DNA of 36,377 bases from Anaerolineae bacterium (lineage in GTDB: Bacteria; Chloroflexota; Anaerolineae; Aggregatilineales; Phototrophicaceae). The notes below the pieces were generated by a model, which was given only the letters and a program-made list of their open reading frames with translations, was not told where the DNA came from and searched no databases. Each line of letters opens with the position of its first letter. Position 1 is the first letter of the stretch. Shown here piece by piece: positions 8,378-16,386 of this stretch. A program made the position numbers and the translations under genes. The DNA is taken from NCBI GenBank assembly GCA_028284565.1, contig JANQRM010000628.1:1-36377 (forward strand), read 5' to 3'.

Positions 8378-9634
8378 GTGAAACAACGTCGAGTCGTCGT
8401 CACCGGGATGGGTGCGCTCTGTCCGGTTGGGAATAGTGTCGAAGAGTCATGGAACAACGCCGCGGCAGGCAAGAGCGGGATTGATTATATTACCTTGTTT
8501 GAACCCGATATTATTTCGACCAAAGTAGCTGGCGAAGTGAAAAATTTTGATTCTGAAGCGATATTTGGACGACGTGAAGCCCGTCGGACAGATCGAGTTC
8601 AACAATTTTCGTTAGAAGTTGCTCGCCAAGCGTTGGAAGATAGCGGCTTGGAAGTTACGGATGACAATCGATATGAGGTGGGATGTTTGGTTGGAACGGG
8701 CATCGGTGGCGTAACGACCTTTGTTGAAACCCAACAAGCTCTCGATACACGGGGAGAAAAAGGCATTAGTCCACTCGCTGTCCCACGCATTTTGAGCGAC
8801 ACTGCATCTGGAAAAGTCTCAATGGAATTTGGTTTGCGAGGTCCCAATTTCTGTATCATTACTGCCTGCGCCACTGGTAATAACTGCATTGGTGAAGCCA
8901 CCGAACTCATTCGTCGTGGACAAGCGGTGGCGATGCTGGCAGGTTCAGCGGAAGCCGCAATTGTGCCAGTCTGCGTGGCTGGATTTAATAATATGACAGC
9001 CCTCTCGAAGAAAAGTGACAACCCAGAAACCATCTCGCGCCCCTTTGATATTGACCGCGATGGCTTTGTCTGCGCAGAAGGTGCGGGAATGTTGATGCTT
9101 GAAGACCTTGAACATGCCCTCGCTCGTGGCGCAAAGATTTACGGTGAAATCCTTGGATATGGTCATACATCCGATGCTTACCATGTCACAGCTCCGATGG
9201 AAACGGGTGAAGGTGCTGCGAAAGCAATGGAATTTGCAATGCGACAAGCCGAGATTGATGCCAAAGACATCAACTATATCAATGCACATGGCACGAGTAC
9301 CCCGCTCAACGATGCCAGCGAAACCCGTGCGATTAAACGTGCCTTGGGCGAAGAAGCCTACGAAATCCCAATTAGCTCAACCAAGTCGATGACTGGGCAT
9401 ATGCTCGGTGCGGGTGGTGCAATCGAAGCAGTCTTTAGCTTAAAAGCCATTGAAAACAACTTCATCCCGCCCACAATCAATCTTGATAATCCAGACCCTG
9501 AATGTGATTTGAATTACACACCGAATGTCGGCGTAGAGCATGAGGTCAACATTGCCATGAGTAACTCCTTTGGTTTTGGCGGACACAATTCCGTGTTAAT
9601 TTTTGGCGCGTACCGATCAAATGGCGCATCCTAA
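8378..9634 (+). CDS. fabF: Beta-ketoacyl-ACP synthase II
   Basis: FabF condenses malonyl-ACP with growing acyl-ACP in type II fatty acid synthesis. The 418-residue length is standard. The Cys-His-His triad is intact: C164 in TACATGNN, H304 in NAHGTSTP and H341 in SMTGHMLGAGG. KSMTGH and the C-terminal SFGFGGHN loop are also canonical. The start is GTG, set by a strong GGAGG seven bases upstream (8367-8371). The gene ends inside the start of fabH, so the two are translationally coupled. No acpP or fabD is seen nearby. Confidence 0.97.
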   Translation: MKQRRVVVTGMGALCPVGNSVEESWNNAAAGKSGIDYITLFEPDIISTKVAGEVKNFDSEAIFGRREARRTDRVQQFSLEVARQALEDSGLEVTDDNRYEVGCLVGTGIGGVTTFVETQQALDTRGEKGISPLAVPRILSDTASGKVSMEFGLRGPNFCIITACATGNNCIGEATELIRRGQAVAMLAGSAEAAIVPVCVAGFNNMTALSKKSDNPETISRPFDIDRDGFVCAEGAGMLMLEDLEHALARGAKIYGEILGYGHTSDAYHVTAPMETGEGAAKAMEFAMRQAEIDAKDINYINAHGTSTPLNDASETRAIKRALGEEAYEIPISSTKSMTGHMLGAGGAIEAVFSLKAIENNFIPPTINLDNPDPECDLNYTPNVGVEHEVNIAMSNSFGFGGHNSVLIFGAYRSNGAS

Positions 9635-10856
9635 CTCCCTAAATGGGAATACGCCACGACTAACCAGTGGCATCTACGCTCATATCGTGGGTTGGGGCAT
9701 GGCAGTCCCAGAGAATGTCATGACGAATAACGATATGGCGGCATTCATCGACACAACCGATGAGTGGATACAAGCACGTACAGGTATTCGTGAACGCCGA
9801 ATTGCCAACGAGCATGAATCTACTGCGACGTTAGGCTATCGTGCCGCCCAGCAAGCCCTTGAAATCGCCGATATTCTGCCGATTGATCTTGATTTAATCG
9901 TCGTTGCCACATCAACAGCAGAAAACATCTTCCCCAGCACGGCGAGTCTGATTCAAGATTGGCTCAATGCGAGTCGGGCAGGTGCATTTGATTTGAGCGC
10001 GGCGTGCTCAGGTTTTGTCTATGCCCTAGATGTTGCGGCGCAGTCGATTCGCTCTGGCAATATCCAGACTGCACTTGTCATTGGCTCAGAGACGATGAGT
10101 CGGGTGATGGATTGGCAAGATCGTAGCACCTGTATCCTCTTTGGGGATGGGGCAGGTGCTGTGGTGTTACAAGCCAGCGAAGTGCCGGGAGGTGTCTTGT
10201 CCTCAGTTTTGCGCTCCGATGGTGCAGGTTGTGATTTATTGGCGATACCCAGCGTGGGTAGTGTAGATGCTGATGAATCGCGCGGTGGGCAAGGCGCAAA
10301 TGGACACAAACTCCTGAAGATGTATATGGTTGGGAGTGAAGTCTTTAAGTTTGCCACCCGCGTTGTGGGCGATAGCATCCAAGAAGCCAGCGAAAAAGCC
10401 GGCATTGATGTCGAAGATATTGACCTTGTCATTCCTCATCAAGCAAACCAACGTATTCTGCAATCCTCTGCACGTAAGCTAAACATGGACATCAGCAAGT
10501 TCATGAGCAACGTAGAACGCTATGGCAACACCTCTGCCGCATCGATACCCATTGCGCTGTGTGAAGCCATCCAAGAAAAGAAAATTAACGAAGAAGATCA
10601 TATCGCGTTGGTCGGCTTTGGTGGCGGACTCACATGGGCTTCGATGGTCATCCAATGGGGTGTGCCGAAACCGAGTGAGCAACAAGGCTCGCGCTTCAAT
10701 CGTCAACGACGACGTGCGCTTTATAGCATTGCCAAATGGCGGACTCGTGCACGACGATGGCGACGGACAGTCAATAATCAGGTTCAGCGGGTACGTCCGA
10801 ATGAAGGTCGCTTGTTGCGCCTAAGACGCAAAGTTGATGAACTCGACGAGTTCTAA
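9621..10856 (+). CDS. fabH: Beta-ketoacyl-ACP synthase III with extra basic C-terminal tail
   Basis: FabH starts fatty acid synthesis by condensing acetyl- or branched acyl-CoA with malonyl-ACP. The Cys-His-Asn triad is C129 (SAACSGF), H273 (IPHQANQR) and N303 (YGNTSAAS). I chose the ATG at 9621, which overlaps the fabF stop by 14 bases; a TTG at 9603 in the same frame is possible but has no better ribosome binding site. The protein is 411 residues against about 320-335 for usual FabH. The canonical end (GGGLTWASMVIQWG) is near 347. It is followed by a 61-residue tail with 18 Arg/Lys between 361 and 404 and an acidic last segment (DELDEF). There is also a 19-residue N-terminal extension. Confidence 0.94.
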   Translation: MAHPNSLNGNTPRLTSGIYAHIVGWGMAVPENVMTNNDMAAFIDTTDEWIQARTGIRERRIANEHESTATLGYRAAQQALEIADILPIDLDLIVVATSTAENIFPSTASLIQDWLNASRAGAFDLSAACSGFVYALDVAAQSIRSGNIQTALVIGSETMSRVMDWQDRSTCILFGDGAGAVVLQASEVPGGVLSSVLRSDGAGCDLLAIPSVGSVDADESRGGQGANGHKLLKMYMVGSEVFKFATRVVGDSIQEASEKAGIDVEDIDLVIPHQANQRILQSSARKLNMDISKFMSNVERYGNTSAASIPIALCEAIQEKKINEEDHIALVGFGGGLTWASMVIQWGVPKPSEQQGSRFNRQRRRALYSIAKWRTRARRWRRTVNNQVQRVRPNEGRLLRLRRKVDELDEF

Positions 10857-10886
10857 AACAAAAACGCCCGACCATCTGACGAGCGT
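10854..10886 (-). terminator. Intrinsic terminator of the zinc peptidase gene, possibly bidirectional
   Basis: On the minus strand ACGCTCG pairs with CGGGCGT (7 pairs, one wobble, 10886-10864), followed at once by TTTTTGTTTT. This sits downstream of the peptidase stop (10911). On the plus strand the same stem follows fabH and runs into a moderately T-rich stretch. Confidence 0.65.
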
Positions 10887-10910
10887 CTTCGTTGTGTGTT
10901 TGTGTTTGAA

Positions 10911-11597
10911 TTAGTCACGCCCTGAAATCAGGCTAATGTAGTAGAGCAGGGTCAACAGTGAGGTGACTGCCGCTGCCACATAGGTTAGTGCCGCCGCTGT
11001 CAAGACTTGACGAGAACCACTACGGTCAGATTCAGCGACCATCAAGCCACTTTGCTCAAGCAATTTCAGCCCACGTCGACTGGCATCAATCTCGACAGGC
11101 AAGGTCAAGACCATAAACAGGACGGATACGCCGAAGAAGGCAACCCCAGCCCAAGCTAAGCCCGTGATTTGGAAGAACAAACCTGCCAGAATCAAACCGT
11201 ATGACAACATCGGGCTAAATTGAACCGCAGGCAAAAGAAAATTCCGCGCCTGAATCAGTATGGAACCTTCTGCGTGCTGTTGGGCATGTCCGAGTTCGTG
11301 TGCCACGATTGCCATTGAAGCAACACTGGGGCGATTAGCGACATCTTGGGACATCCGCACGGTATGAGAGCGCGGGTCATAATGGTCACTGAGTTGCCCT
11401 TGTGTACCTTCCAACTCAACATGCAAACCACTACTCCGCATGATTCGTCCGGCGACTTGTACACCCGTTAATCCCGATGTATTAGGACGTTGAAGCCACT
11501 TGTTATAGGCGTTGCGGACAATCAATTGTGCCAACCCAGACAACACAAGTGTCGGTATTAACACGAAGAGCAGATAACCCGTATCGAAGAAAAACAT
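10911..11597 (-). CDS. Membrane zinc metallopeptidase, YugP family
   Basis: A 228-residue integral membrane protease of the YugP/Zn_peptidase_2 family, related in fold to M48 peptidases. One N-terminal helix (about 7-27) leads to a cytosolic or membrane-facing catalytic region. The zinc motif HELGH is at 100-104 and the likely third ligand is E169 in VEIDASRRG. Two helices near 125-165 and one at about 203-223 complete the topology. Physiological substrates of the family are poorly known, and membrane protein quality control is the usual suggestion. The ATG has AAGGAG seven bases upstream. An extended -10 box lies about 37 bases before the start, so it need not depend on the pan genes behind it. 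Confidence 0.9.
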   Translation of the reverse strand: MFFFDTGYLLFVLIPTLVLSGLAQLIVRNAYNKWLQRPNTSGLTGVQVAGRIMRSSGLHVELEGTQGQLSDHYDPRSHTVRMSQDVANRPSVASMAIVAHELGHAQQHAEGSILIQARNFLLPAVQFSPMLSYGLILAGLFFQITGLAWAGVAFFGVSVLFMVLTLPVEIDASRRGLKLLEQSGLMVAESDRSGSRQVLTAAALTYVAAAVTSLLTLLYYISLISGRD

Positions 11598-11633
11598 TAC
11601 GTTTCTCCTTAGTTTCCATTTAGATTACAGTCT

Positions 11634-11642
11634 ATCATATCA
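11634..11642 (-). promoter_or_regulatory. Extended -10 promoter of the zinc peptidase gene
   Basis: The minus strand reads TGATATGAT (11642-11634): a TATGAT hexamer with an upstream TG. No clear -35 is present. It would give a leader of about 30 bases. Confidence 0.4.
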
Positions 11643-11664
11643 GACAATTCGTCAGAGAATTATC
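11643..11664. other. Hairpin between panC and the zinc peptidase gene
   Basis: GACAATTC and GAATTATC pair over 8 positions (one wobble) around a 6-base loop. It lies just after panC and directly before the -10 box of the peptidase gene. It could be a weak terminator (no T-run) or an operator. Confidence 0.35.
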
Positions 11665-11676
11665 AGAAATAGAGCT

Positions 11677-12561
11677 TTAATCTACTCCTAATAATCGTGA
11701 GAGGTCTTGTCGGTTGTTAAGTGAGAGAGGAAGTAAGCAGTTATCTAAGAGGCGAGGTTTTCCCACTTTAGCGGCAAGAGAGAGCAAGACAGGATTTTCG
11801 ATTGTGGACTTCACTTCTTGGAACGATTCTGTATCCGCTAGCGAAACATAATCGAGATATGCAAGTGGTTCTCTGTGAACTGTTTGTTGTGCAATTGCTC
11901 TCAATGTATTGGGGTTGCGTTCTCCACTATCATATGCTTGACCTGTAGCCTGTAAAGCACGATACAAGACAGTCGCAGATTGTCGTTCTTCAGCTGAGAG
12001 ATAGACATTACGGGAACTCATGGCAAGTCCATCGGCTTCACGCTGTGTGGGACATACTGCCATCTTGAGTGGAAAGTTTAAGTCACGAATGAGCTGGCGA
12101 ATCACCACCGCTTGTTGGGCATCCTTCTGTCCGAAATAGGCAATCGTTGGTTGGGTGATATTGAAGAGCTTGGCGACGACGGTTGCGACCCCAACAAAAT
12201 GCCCTTCTCGCTGTCCGCCTTCTCGTCCTTGTGTGACTTGTTTGATGGTGACTTTCGTTTGGAAGTTAGGCGGATACATGATCTTTGGAGATGGCATAAA
12301 GACACAATCGACACCCGCATCACGCAGTAAGGCTAAATCACGCTCCGAATCACGTGGATAGGAGTCGAAGTCCTCTCCTTCGCCAAATTGGGTGGGATTC
12401 ACGAAGATGGTAGCGATAACCGTATCGTTTTCATCACGTGAATAGTTGACCAACGACAAATGTCCATCATGCAGGTAGCCCATCGTCGTGACCAGACCGA
12501 CAGATGATGCATAGCTCTTTCTGATTTGTCGTAATTCAGCGATTGATTCGACAATGTGCAT
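11677..12561 (-). CDS. panC: Pantothenate synthetase (pantoate--beta-alanine ligase)
   Basis: PanC joins pantoate and beta-alanine with ATP to give pantothenate, the coenzyme A precursor. At 294 residues it fits the family. The HxGH nucleotidyl-transferase signature is H31-H34 in TMGYLHDGHLSL, followed by VNPTQFGEGEDFDSYPR (about 54-70). GQKDAQQ and SSRNVYLS are the usual later motifs (KMSKS-like loop). Its ATG overlaps the panB stop in TAATG, so translation is coupled. No panD (beta-alanine supply) is seen in the window. Confidence 0.97.
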   Translation of the reverse strand: MHIVESIAELRQIRKSYASSVGLVTTMGYLHDGHLSLVNYSRDENDTVIATIFVNPTQFGEGEDFDSYPRDSERDLALLRDAGVDCVFMPSPKIMYPPNFQTKVTIKQVTQGREGGQREGHFVGVATVVAKLFNITQPTIAYFGQKDAQQAVVIRQLIRDLNFPLKMAVCPTQREADGLAMSSRNVYLSAEERQSATVLYRALQATGQAYDSGERNPNTLRAIAQQTVHREPLAYLDYVSLADTESFQEVKSTIENPVLLSLAAKVGKPRLLDNCLLPLSLNNRQDLSRLLGVD

Positions 12562-13409
12562 TAGGATGCAGATTCTAATTCAGCACGAAGAGATTCAATG
12601 ACCTCGTCACTCATGGAGAAGGCGTTGTCTTGTGTAGGGAAGACTTGTTCCATGACTTCACCGCGATATTGCATTAAGACTTGTTTGATCATCTCGCCTA
12701 TATCGGCATAACGTTTGGTGTGGCGGGGAATAAAGGCATCAAACAAAGCCAAAATGTCATGGAAGACTTGCACCTGCCCATCGCAATGCATCCCCGCACC
12801 AATGCCAATCGTCGGAATATCAAGTTTTTCAGTAATGAGTTGGGCTAAGGGAGTCGGGACAAGTTCGAGGACAATCGCAAAAGCTCCCGCTTGTTGTACG
12901 GCGAAGGCATCATCCATAAGTCGCCGCGCGGATTCGAGTTGCTTACCTTGTACACGGAAGCCCCCAAACTGGTTGACACTTTGGGGTGTTAAACCAATAT
13001 GCCCCATCACAGGTATGCCGGATTCGACGATACGTTCTATTGTGGAAGCCATACGCTCACCACCTTCGAGCTTGACAGCACTCACCCCACTCTCTTGCAT
13101 CAAACGGGCGGAGTTTTGCATGGCTTGCGCTTCGCTGATGGTGTAGCTCATAAAGGGTAAATCACCGACAACGAGTGGTTTTTGGGTAACACGGGTCACA
13201 ATCGAGCAATGATAAATCATATGCTCCATCGTCACCGGAATAGTCGAATCATGCCCCTGTACGACCATACCCAGCGTATCTCCAACTAAAATCATGGGGA
13301 TTTCAGCGACCTCTGCCAAGCGTGAGCTACTGGCATCGTATGCCGTTATCATCGCTATGGGTTCTTGATTTTCTTTCATCTTTTGAATATCACGAATCGT
13401 CAGACGCAT
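12561..13409 (-). CDS. panB: Ketopantoate hydroxymethyltransferase
   Basis: PanB adds a hydroxymethyl group from methylene-tetrahydrofolate to 2-oxoisovalerate to make ketopantoate. The metal- and substrate-binding region LVGDTLGMVVQGHDST spans 41-56, and GIGAGMHCDGQVQVFHD is the conserved later motif. I set the start at the ATG at 13409 (282 residues), because GAGG lies nine to ten bases upstream. The in-frame GTG at 13424 would place that ribosome binding site inside the coding region. It still overlaps the end of the preceding PanG-like gene by 20 bases and is coupled to panC by TAATG. Confidence 0.96.
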   Translation of the reverse strand: MRLTIRDIQKMKENQEPIAMITAYDASSSRLAEVAEIPMILVGDTLGMVVQGHDSTIPVTMEHMIYHCSIVTRVTQKPLVVGDLPFMSYTISEAQAMQNSARLMQESGVSAVKLEGGERMASTIERIVESGIPVMGHIGLTPQSVNQFGGFRVQGKQLESARRLMDDAFAVQQAGAFAIVLELVPTPLAQLITEKLDIPTIGIGAGMHCDGQVQVFHDILALFDAFIPRHTKRYADIGEMIKQVLMQYRGEVMEQVFPTQDNAFSMSDEVIESLRAELESAS

Positions 13410-14289
13410 GGTGTTCGTCCTCACTGCGTTCTAAGATTTGTTCAATTAAATCGACATTCACTTTGCGGTCACGGAGCATCGGGTAAGACAAGCGCGCCAA
13501 TTCTTTGTATAAATCGGTCAATAAAGTGTGGGATTCTAGAGCTTGTAAGTGGGAACGAATGGTTTGAGTATCACCTCGTGAGAGAGGTCCTGTCAACGCG
13601 AGAGGGATACCTTGTGTTTGCAGGTTCTCGATGGTAGCTGTCATCAGTGTATTGAGTGCCTGATTGACGACACTTTGCTCAGCTCCCAAACCAATGAGCA
13701 TTTGCTCAGCGATGGAATAGAGTGTCACTGTGTAATTGCTGGCAAAGACCAAGGCAGTATGATAAATGGACTTCGCACCGTCGGGGATGTCGATAGTTCG
13801 ACCACCGACTTTCGTCACGAGCCATCTCAATGTTTGTCGGAGATTATCATCTGGTGTTTCGATAGCAAAAGTTGCCCCATTCACCGCTTTGATTGCTGAT
13901 TCGACCTCAGCAAAGGGAAGTGCTGGATGCAAACTACCAACTGTCGCCCCACATTCGGCGAGGGATTGCAAATTGTCTACGCTGGTTGCGCCAGAGGTAT
14001 GCACGACTGCTTTACCATACCAATCGGCGTTGCGGAGACGTTGAGCAACCGTTTCAATCGCATTGTCGGAGACGGTTAGAAAGACAATGTCGGACTGGTT
14101 GACCACTTCGTTACCAGAATCCGCCACTTTCGCATTGACTAAACGAGCTAAGCGTTCTGCACGACGAATTCGCCGACTGAACACACTTGTGATTGGAATC
14201 CCACGCTCATGCCAAACATAAGCAAGCGTTGTTCCGACGCTTCCTGCGCCGATAAAACCTAAACGTGGTACATCTGTTGCCTGACTCAT
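13390..14289 (-). CDS. panG: Rossmann/DUF2520 reductase, probable PanG-type ketopantoate reductase
   Basis: A 299-residue NAD(P)-binding protein with N-terminal Rossmann motif IGAGSVG (13-19) and a helical C-terminal domain of the DUF2520 type. The conserved SLHPALPF stretch lies at about 118-125. It overlaps panB and leads the panB-panC pair. From known families, PanG proteins (described in Francisella) with this architecture reduce ketopantoate to pantoate in organisms lacking PanE. No panE or ilvC is in the window. Taken together I infer that this enzyme supplies the pantoate that PanC uses, so panG-panB-panC would cover ketoisovalerate to pantothenate. The reaction itself cannot be seen from the sequence. 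Confidence 0.75.
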   Translation of the reverse strand: MSQATDVPRLGFIGAGSVGTTLAYVWHERGIPITSVFSRRIRRAERLARLVNAKVADSGNEVVNQSDIVFLTVSDNAIETVAQRLRNADWYGKAVVHTSGATSVDNLQSLAECGATVGSLHPALPFAEVESAIKAVNGATFAIETPDDNLRQTLRWLVTKVGGRTIDIPDGAKSIYHTALVFASNYTVTLYSIAEQMLIGLGAEQSVVNQALNTLMTATIENLQTQGIPLALTGPLSRGDTQTIRSHLQALESHTLLTDLYKELARLSYPMLRDRKVNVDLIEQILERSEDEHHASDDS

Positions 14290-15086
14290 TGACCCTGTCC
14301 TATGGGTGTTGCTGTCGGGAATGGTTCGCTGATAAATATATTAACCTGACACCCTGCTTGCAATGTGTTGGTGACATCAAACACCATCAAACGGAATTGA
14401 TACTCGCCGGGTTCGTAGCCTGCGGGTACAAACTGTGCAAATTCACTATTATCCCGAATAGGAACCCGTATATCTTGTAACACCCGAAACGTCTCTATCG
14501 GTGCGGGTCCGCTAATTTCAATTTTAGCATAGGCAAAATTATCCGTAAAAGCCGTTCCCACAATCGGAATCGGTTGAAACACGCGCATCCCATTTGCTGG
14601 AATTTCTAATTGAGCCTGCTCGGTATCACACCCCACCACAGGTTCTGCCGGGATGATCGTTCCCACAGGTGTTGGGGTCAGGGTTGGGGTTGGGCGCGGT
14701 CCAAATGATTCTTCTTCCCCAATTGGCGGTGCGGGGTCAATATTCAACGAGGATGCCGTTGGCGGTACATCTGGTGGGATAAATTCACCATCGTCTTGCG
14801 CTTGCACATCACGCTGGATACCTTGCAATGCTAATTGACGGTTAATTTCCGGCATAACGATCTGCCGTATCCCCCACACAATGAGCGCAATTTCGATCAA
14901 GACAATGACAGCTGTAATGGCGTTTGCCTGACGATAGCGCAACAGTTCTTTTTCTAGCTCAAAAAACCGTGACCGACGCTCTTGTCGAAGGGCAAAAAAG
15001 CGATAGAGAAAAATCAGGATGAAGCCGATGATAATCGCAACAATACCGGGAGCAAGTTGGTCAATCAGTGCCAAAAAGGTTGTCAT
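14286..15086 (-). CDS. Two-helix membrane protein with Pro/Thr linker and C-terminal beta domain
   Basis: A 266-residue protein of unknown function. Two hydrophobic helices (about 13-33 and 54-76) flank a short charged cytosolic loop with a coiled-coil look (LRQERRSRFFELEKELLRYRQ region). They are followed by a low-complexity Pro/Thr linker (PTPTLTPTP, about 131-139) and a C-terminal beta-rich domain that resembles an Ig-like or carbohydrate-binding fold. Two Cys (in VGCDT and QAGCQ) could form a disulfide outside the cell. It overlaps the genes on both sides by 4 bases (ATGA), locking it into a unit with the nucleoside phosphorylase and the pan genes. I do not recognise a family. Confidence 0.8.
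   Translation of the reverse strand: MTTFLALIDQLAPGIVAIIIGFILIFLYRFFALRQERRSRFFELEKELLRYRQANAITAVIVLIEIALIVWGIRQIVMPEINRQLALQGIQRDVQAQDDGEFIPPDVPPTASSLNIDPAPPIGEEESFGPRPTPTLTPTPVGTIIPAEPVVGCDTEQAQLEIPANGMRVFQPIPIVGTAFTDNFAYAKIEISGPAPIETFRVLQDIRVPIRDNSEFAQFVPAGYEPGEYQFRLMVFDVTNTLQAGCQVNIFISEPFPTATPIGQGQ
14674..14694 (+). other. Potential G-quadruplex motif
   Basis: Four G-runs on the plus strand, GGGG-TCA-GGG-TT-GGGG-TT-GGG, meet the usual G3+N1-7 rule. They arise from the codons of the Pro/Thr linker of the minus-strand membrane protein, so the G-rich strand is the template strand. Confidence 0.5.
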
Positions 15087-15925
15087 GCAGACTGAGCCTG
15101 TACCACACCTCTAAGAATCGTTGTCAAACGAGGCACGATGACCTTGCCCGCCTCCAAGACCTCTTCATGGTTGGTTTCACGATCGGTGTCCACCGCATCA
15201 ATCGTCTGATTGGTTATCCCAGAACATGCCATCACACGAATACCCGCGTGACGCGCCACGATTACCTCGTGAACGGTAGACATCCCAACTGCATTGGCTC
15301 CCATCGTCCGTAACATACGAATTTCAGCTGGAGTCTCGAATGCTGGTCCAGATACGGCGGCGTATACCCCTTGATGCAAGGGAATATCATTTTCTTTGGC
15401 GACTTGACGAGCAATTTGTCGCAATTCTGAATCATAGGCTTGTGCCATACCAACAAAACGCGGACCAATTGAAGCATCATTAGGTCCCATCAAGGGGTTG
15501 TTCCCAGCCAATCCGGGCAGATTGATATGATCGCTAATCAACATCAAATCACCTACTTGATAAGACGTGTCCACCCCACCAGCCGCATTCGTCAAGATAA
15601 GTGTATGGATTCCCAGATAGTGCATCACACGAATCGGAAAAGTAATCTGATGCATCGTATAGCCCTCATAAAAATGAGCGCGACCTTGCTGGGCAACTAC
15701 AACTTGCCCTTCAAAATGACCAATGACCAATTGACCATGATGTCCTTCTACGGTGGATTGAGGCCAGTTTGGAATTTTTTCATACGGAATAGCGACTCGA
15801 TTTTCTAAAGTATCTGCCAAAACACCAAGACCCGAACCCAGTACTAGCCCAATAGTCGGCTGTAAATTGGTTTCACCACGAATAACATTGACAGCTTGTT
15901 CATAATCTACTCGGCTATATGTCAC
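15083..15925 (-). CDS. Purine-nucleoside phosphorylase, trimeric PNP-I type
   Basis: Splits (deoxy)inosine or guanosine with phosphate into base and ribose-1-phosphate, for purine salvage or breakdown. At 280 residues it matches the low-molecular-weight trimeric class. Phosphate-binding motifs GLVLGSGLG (26-34), EGHHGQL (60-66) and GRAHFYEGY (81-89) are present, with TNAAGG at 112-117. The base-binding Glu is E197 in GPAFETPAE, with Asn at N239 in GITNQ; VGMSTVHE is canonical. The start is GTG, preceded by AAGGGAG. It is the first gene of the unit leading to the membrane protein and panG-panB-panC. Confidence 0.95.
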   Translation of the reverse strand: MTYSRVDYEQAVNVIRGETNLQPTIGLVLGSGLGVLADTLENRVAIPYEKIPNWPQSTVEGHHGQLVIGHFEGQVVVAQQGRAHFYEGYTMHQITFPIRVMHYLGIHTLILTNAAGGVDTSYQVGDLMLISDHINLPGLAGNNPLMGPNDASIGPRFVGMAQAYDSELRQIARQVAKENDIPLHQGVYAAVSGPAFETPAEIRMLRTMGANAVGMSTVHEVIVARHAGIRVMACSGITNQTIDAVDTDRETNHEEVLEAGKVIVPRLTTILRGVVQAQSA

Positions 15926-15958
15926 ATCTCGCTCCCTTGTTGCAAACTAATACTTACC

Positions 15959-15987
15959 AGTATACTCAGCATCACCTGAACCCCCAA
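15959..15987 (-). promoter_or_regulatory. Promoter of the PNP / pan operon
   Basis: TTGGGG (15987-15982) is followed after 17 bases by TATACT (15964-15959) on the minus strand. Transcription would start near 15952, about 27 bases before the GTG start. Confidence 0.5.
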
Positions 15988-15999
15988 GCCAAGAACTAC

Positions 16000-16011
16000 A
16001 TAAACGTTTAT
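16000..16011. promoter_or_regulatory. 12-base palindrome between divergent promoters
   Basis: ATAAACGTTTAT is a perfect palindrome lying between the PNP promoter and the promoter of the 78-residue gene, touching the -35 of the latter. It could be an operator serving both directions; no regulator is identifiable. Confidence 0.35.
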
Positions 16012-16040
16012 CAACAGAATATCCGAATGTCTGGTAAAAT
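16011..16040 (+). promoter_or_regulatory. Promoter of the 78-residue gene
   Basis: TCAACA (16011-16016), an 18-base spacer and TAAAAT (16035-16040) with an extended TGG just before it. It would give a leader of about 30 bases. Confidence 0.45.
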
Positions 16041-16076
16041 AATAGTCAAGAGCAAGTTATGAAATAGAGGATAAAT

Positions 16077-16313
16077 ATGCAACAAAGCGCGAATCAAGTG
16101 ATTCATCAGTATGCCGAAGCCTATCAAAAATTGTATAATCGGCGACCTAGTGATTTGCGCGCGCTGGATAACAACTGGGTCATTGTCAATGGTGCGAGAA
16201 TGCGAGTCACTGAATTGGAGTATCTCACACACCGTTTACATCAAGAGTACAGTCAAACACGTGCAAGTCGCAAAAGCGTCATAAATCGCCTGATTAAGTG
16301 GTTCAAAGGCTAA
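16077..16313 (+). CDS. Small orphan protein, 78 residues, unknown
   Basis: A small soluble, basic and mainly helical protein (MQQSANQVIHQYAEAYQ start; WVIVNGARMRVTELEYL centre; basic end NRLIKWFKG). I recognise no family. It looks like a real gene because it has its own promoter-like sequence, a good GAGG ribosome binding site six bases before the ATG, and a terminator-like hairpin straight after the stop. The central segment reads like a short beta hairpin between helices, and the Tyr/Arg-rich surface could bind nucleic acid or protein, but that is guesswork. It stands alone between the divergent PNP operon and the potassium channel. Confidence 0.65.
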   Translation: MQQSANQVIHQYAEAYQKLYNRRPSDLRALDNNWVIVNGARMRVTELEYLTHRLHQEYSQTRASRKSVINRLIKWFKG

Positions 16314-16339
16314 TATCTATCGCCCTTTGTTAGATTTTT
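16304..16339 (+). terminator. Terminator after the 78-residue gene
   Basis: CAAAGGC pairs with GCCCTTTG (one bulged C) around an 11-base loop and is followed by TTAGATTTTT. It overlaps the stop codon region. Confidence 0.5.
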
Positions 16340-16386
16340 AAAACCTTCCTCCCGCGAATCAACTCCTGCAATTGACCATTCTCCTA

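Noticed and set aside
8236..8436. Plus-strand frame running into the fabF start
   Set aside because: Overlaps the leader and the first codons of fabF in a different frame, and has no ribosome binding site.
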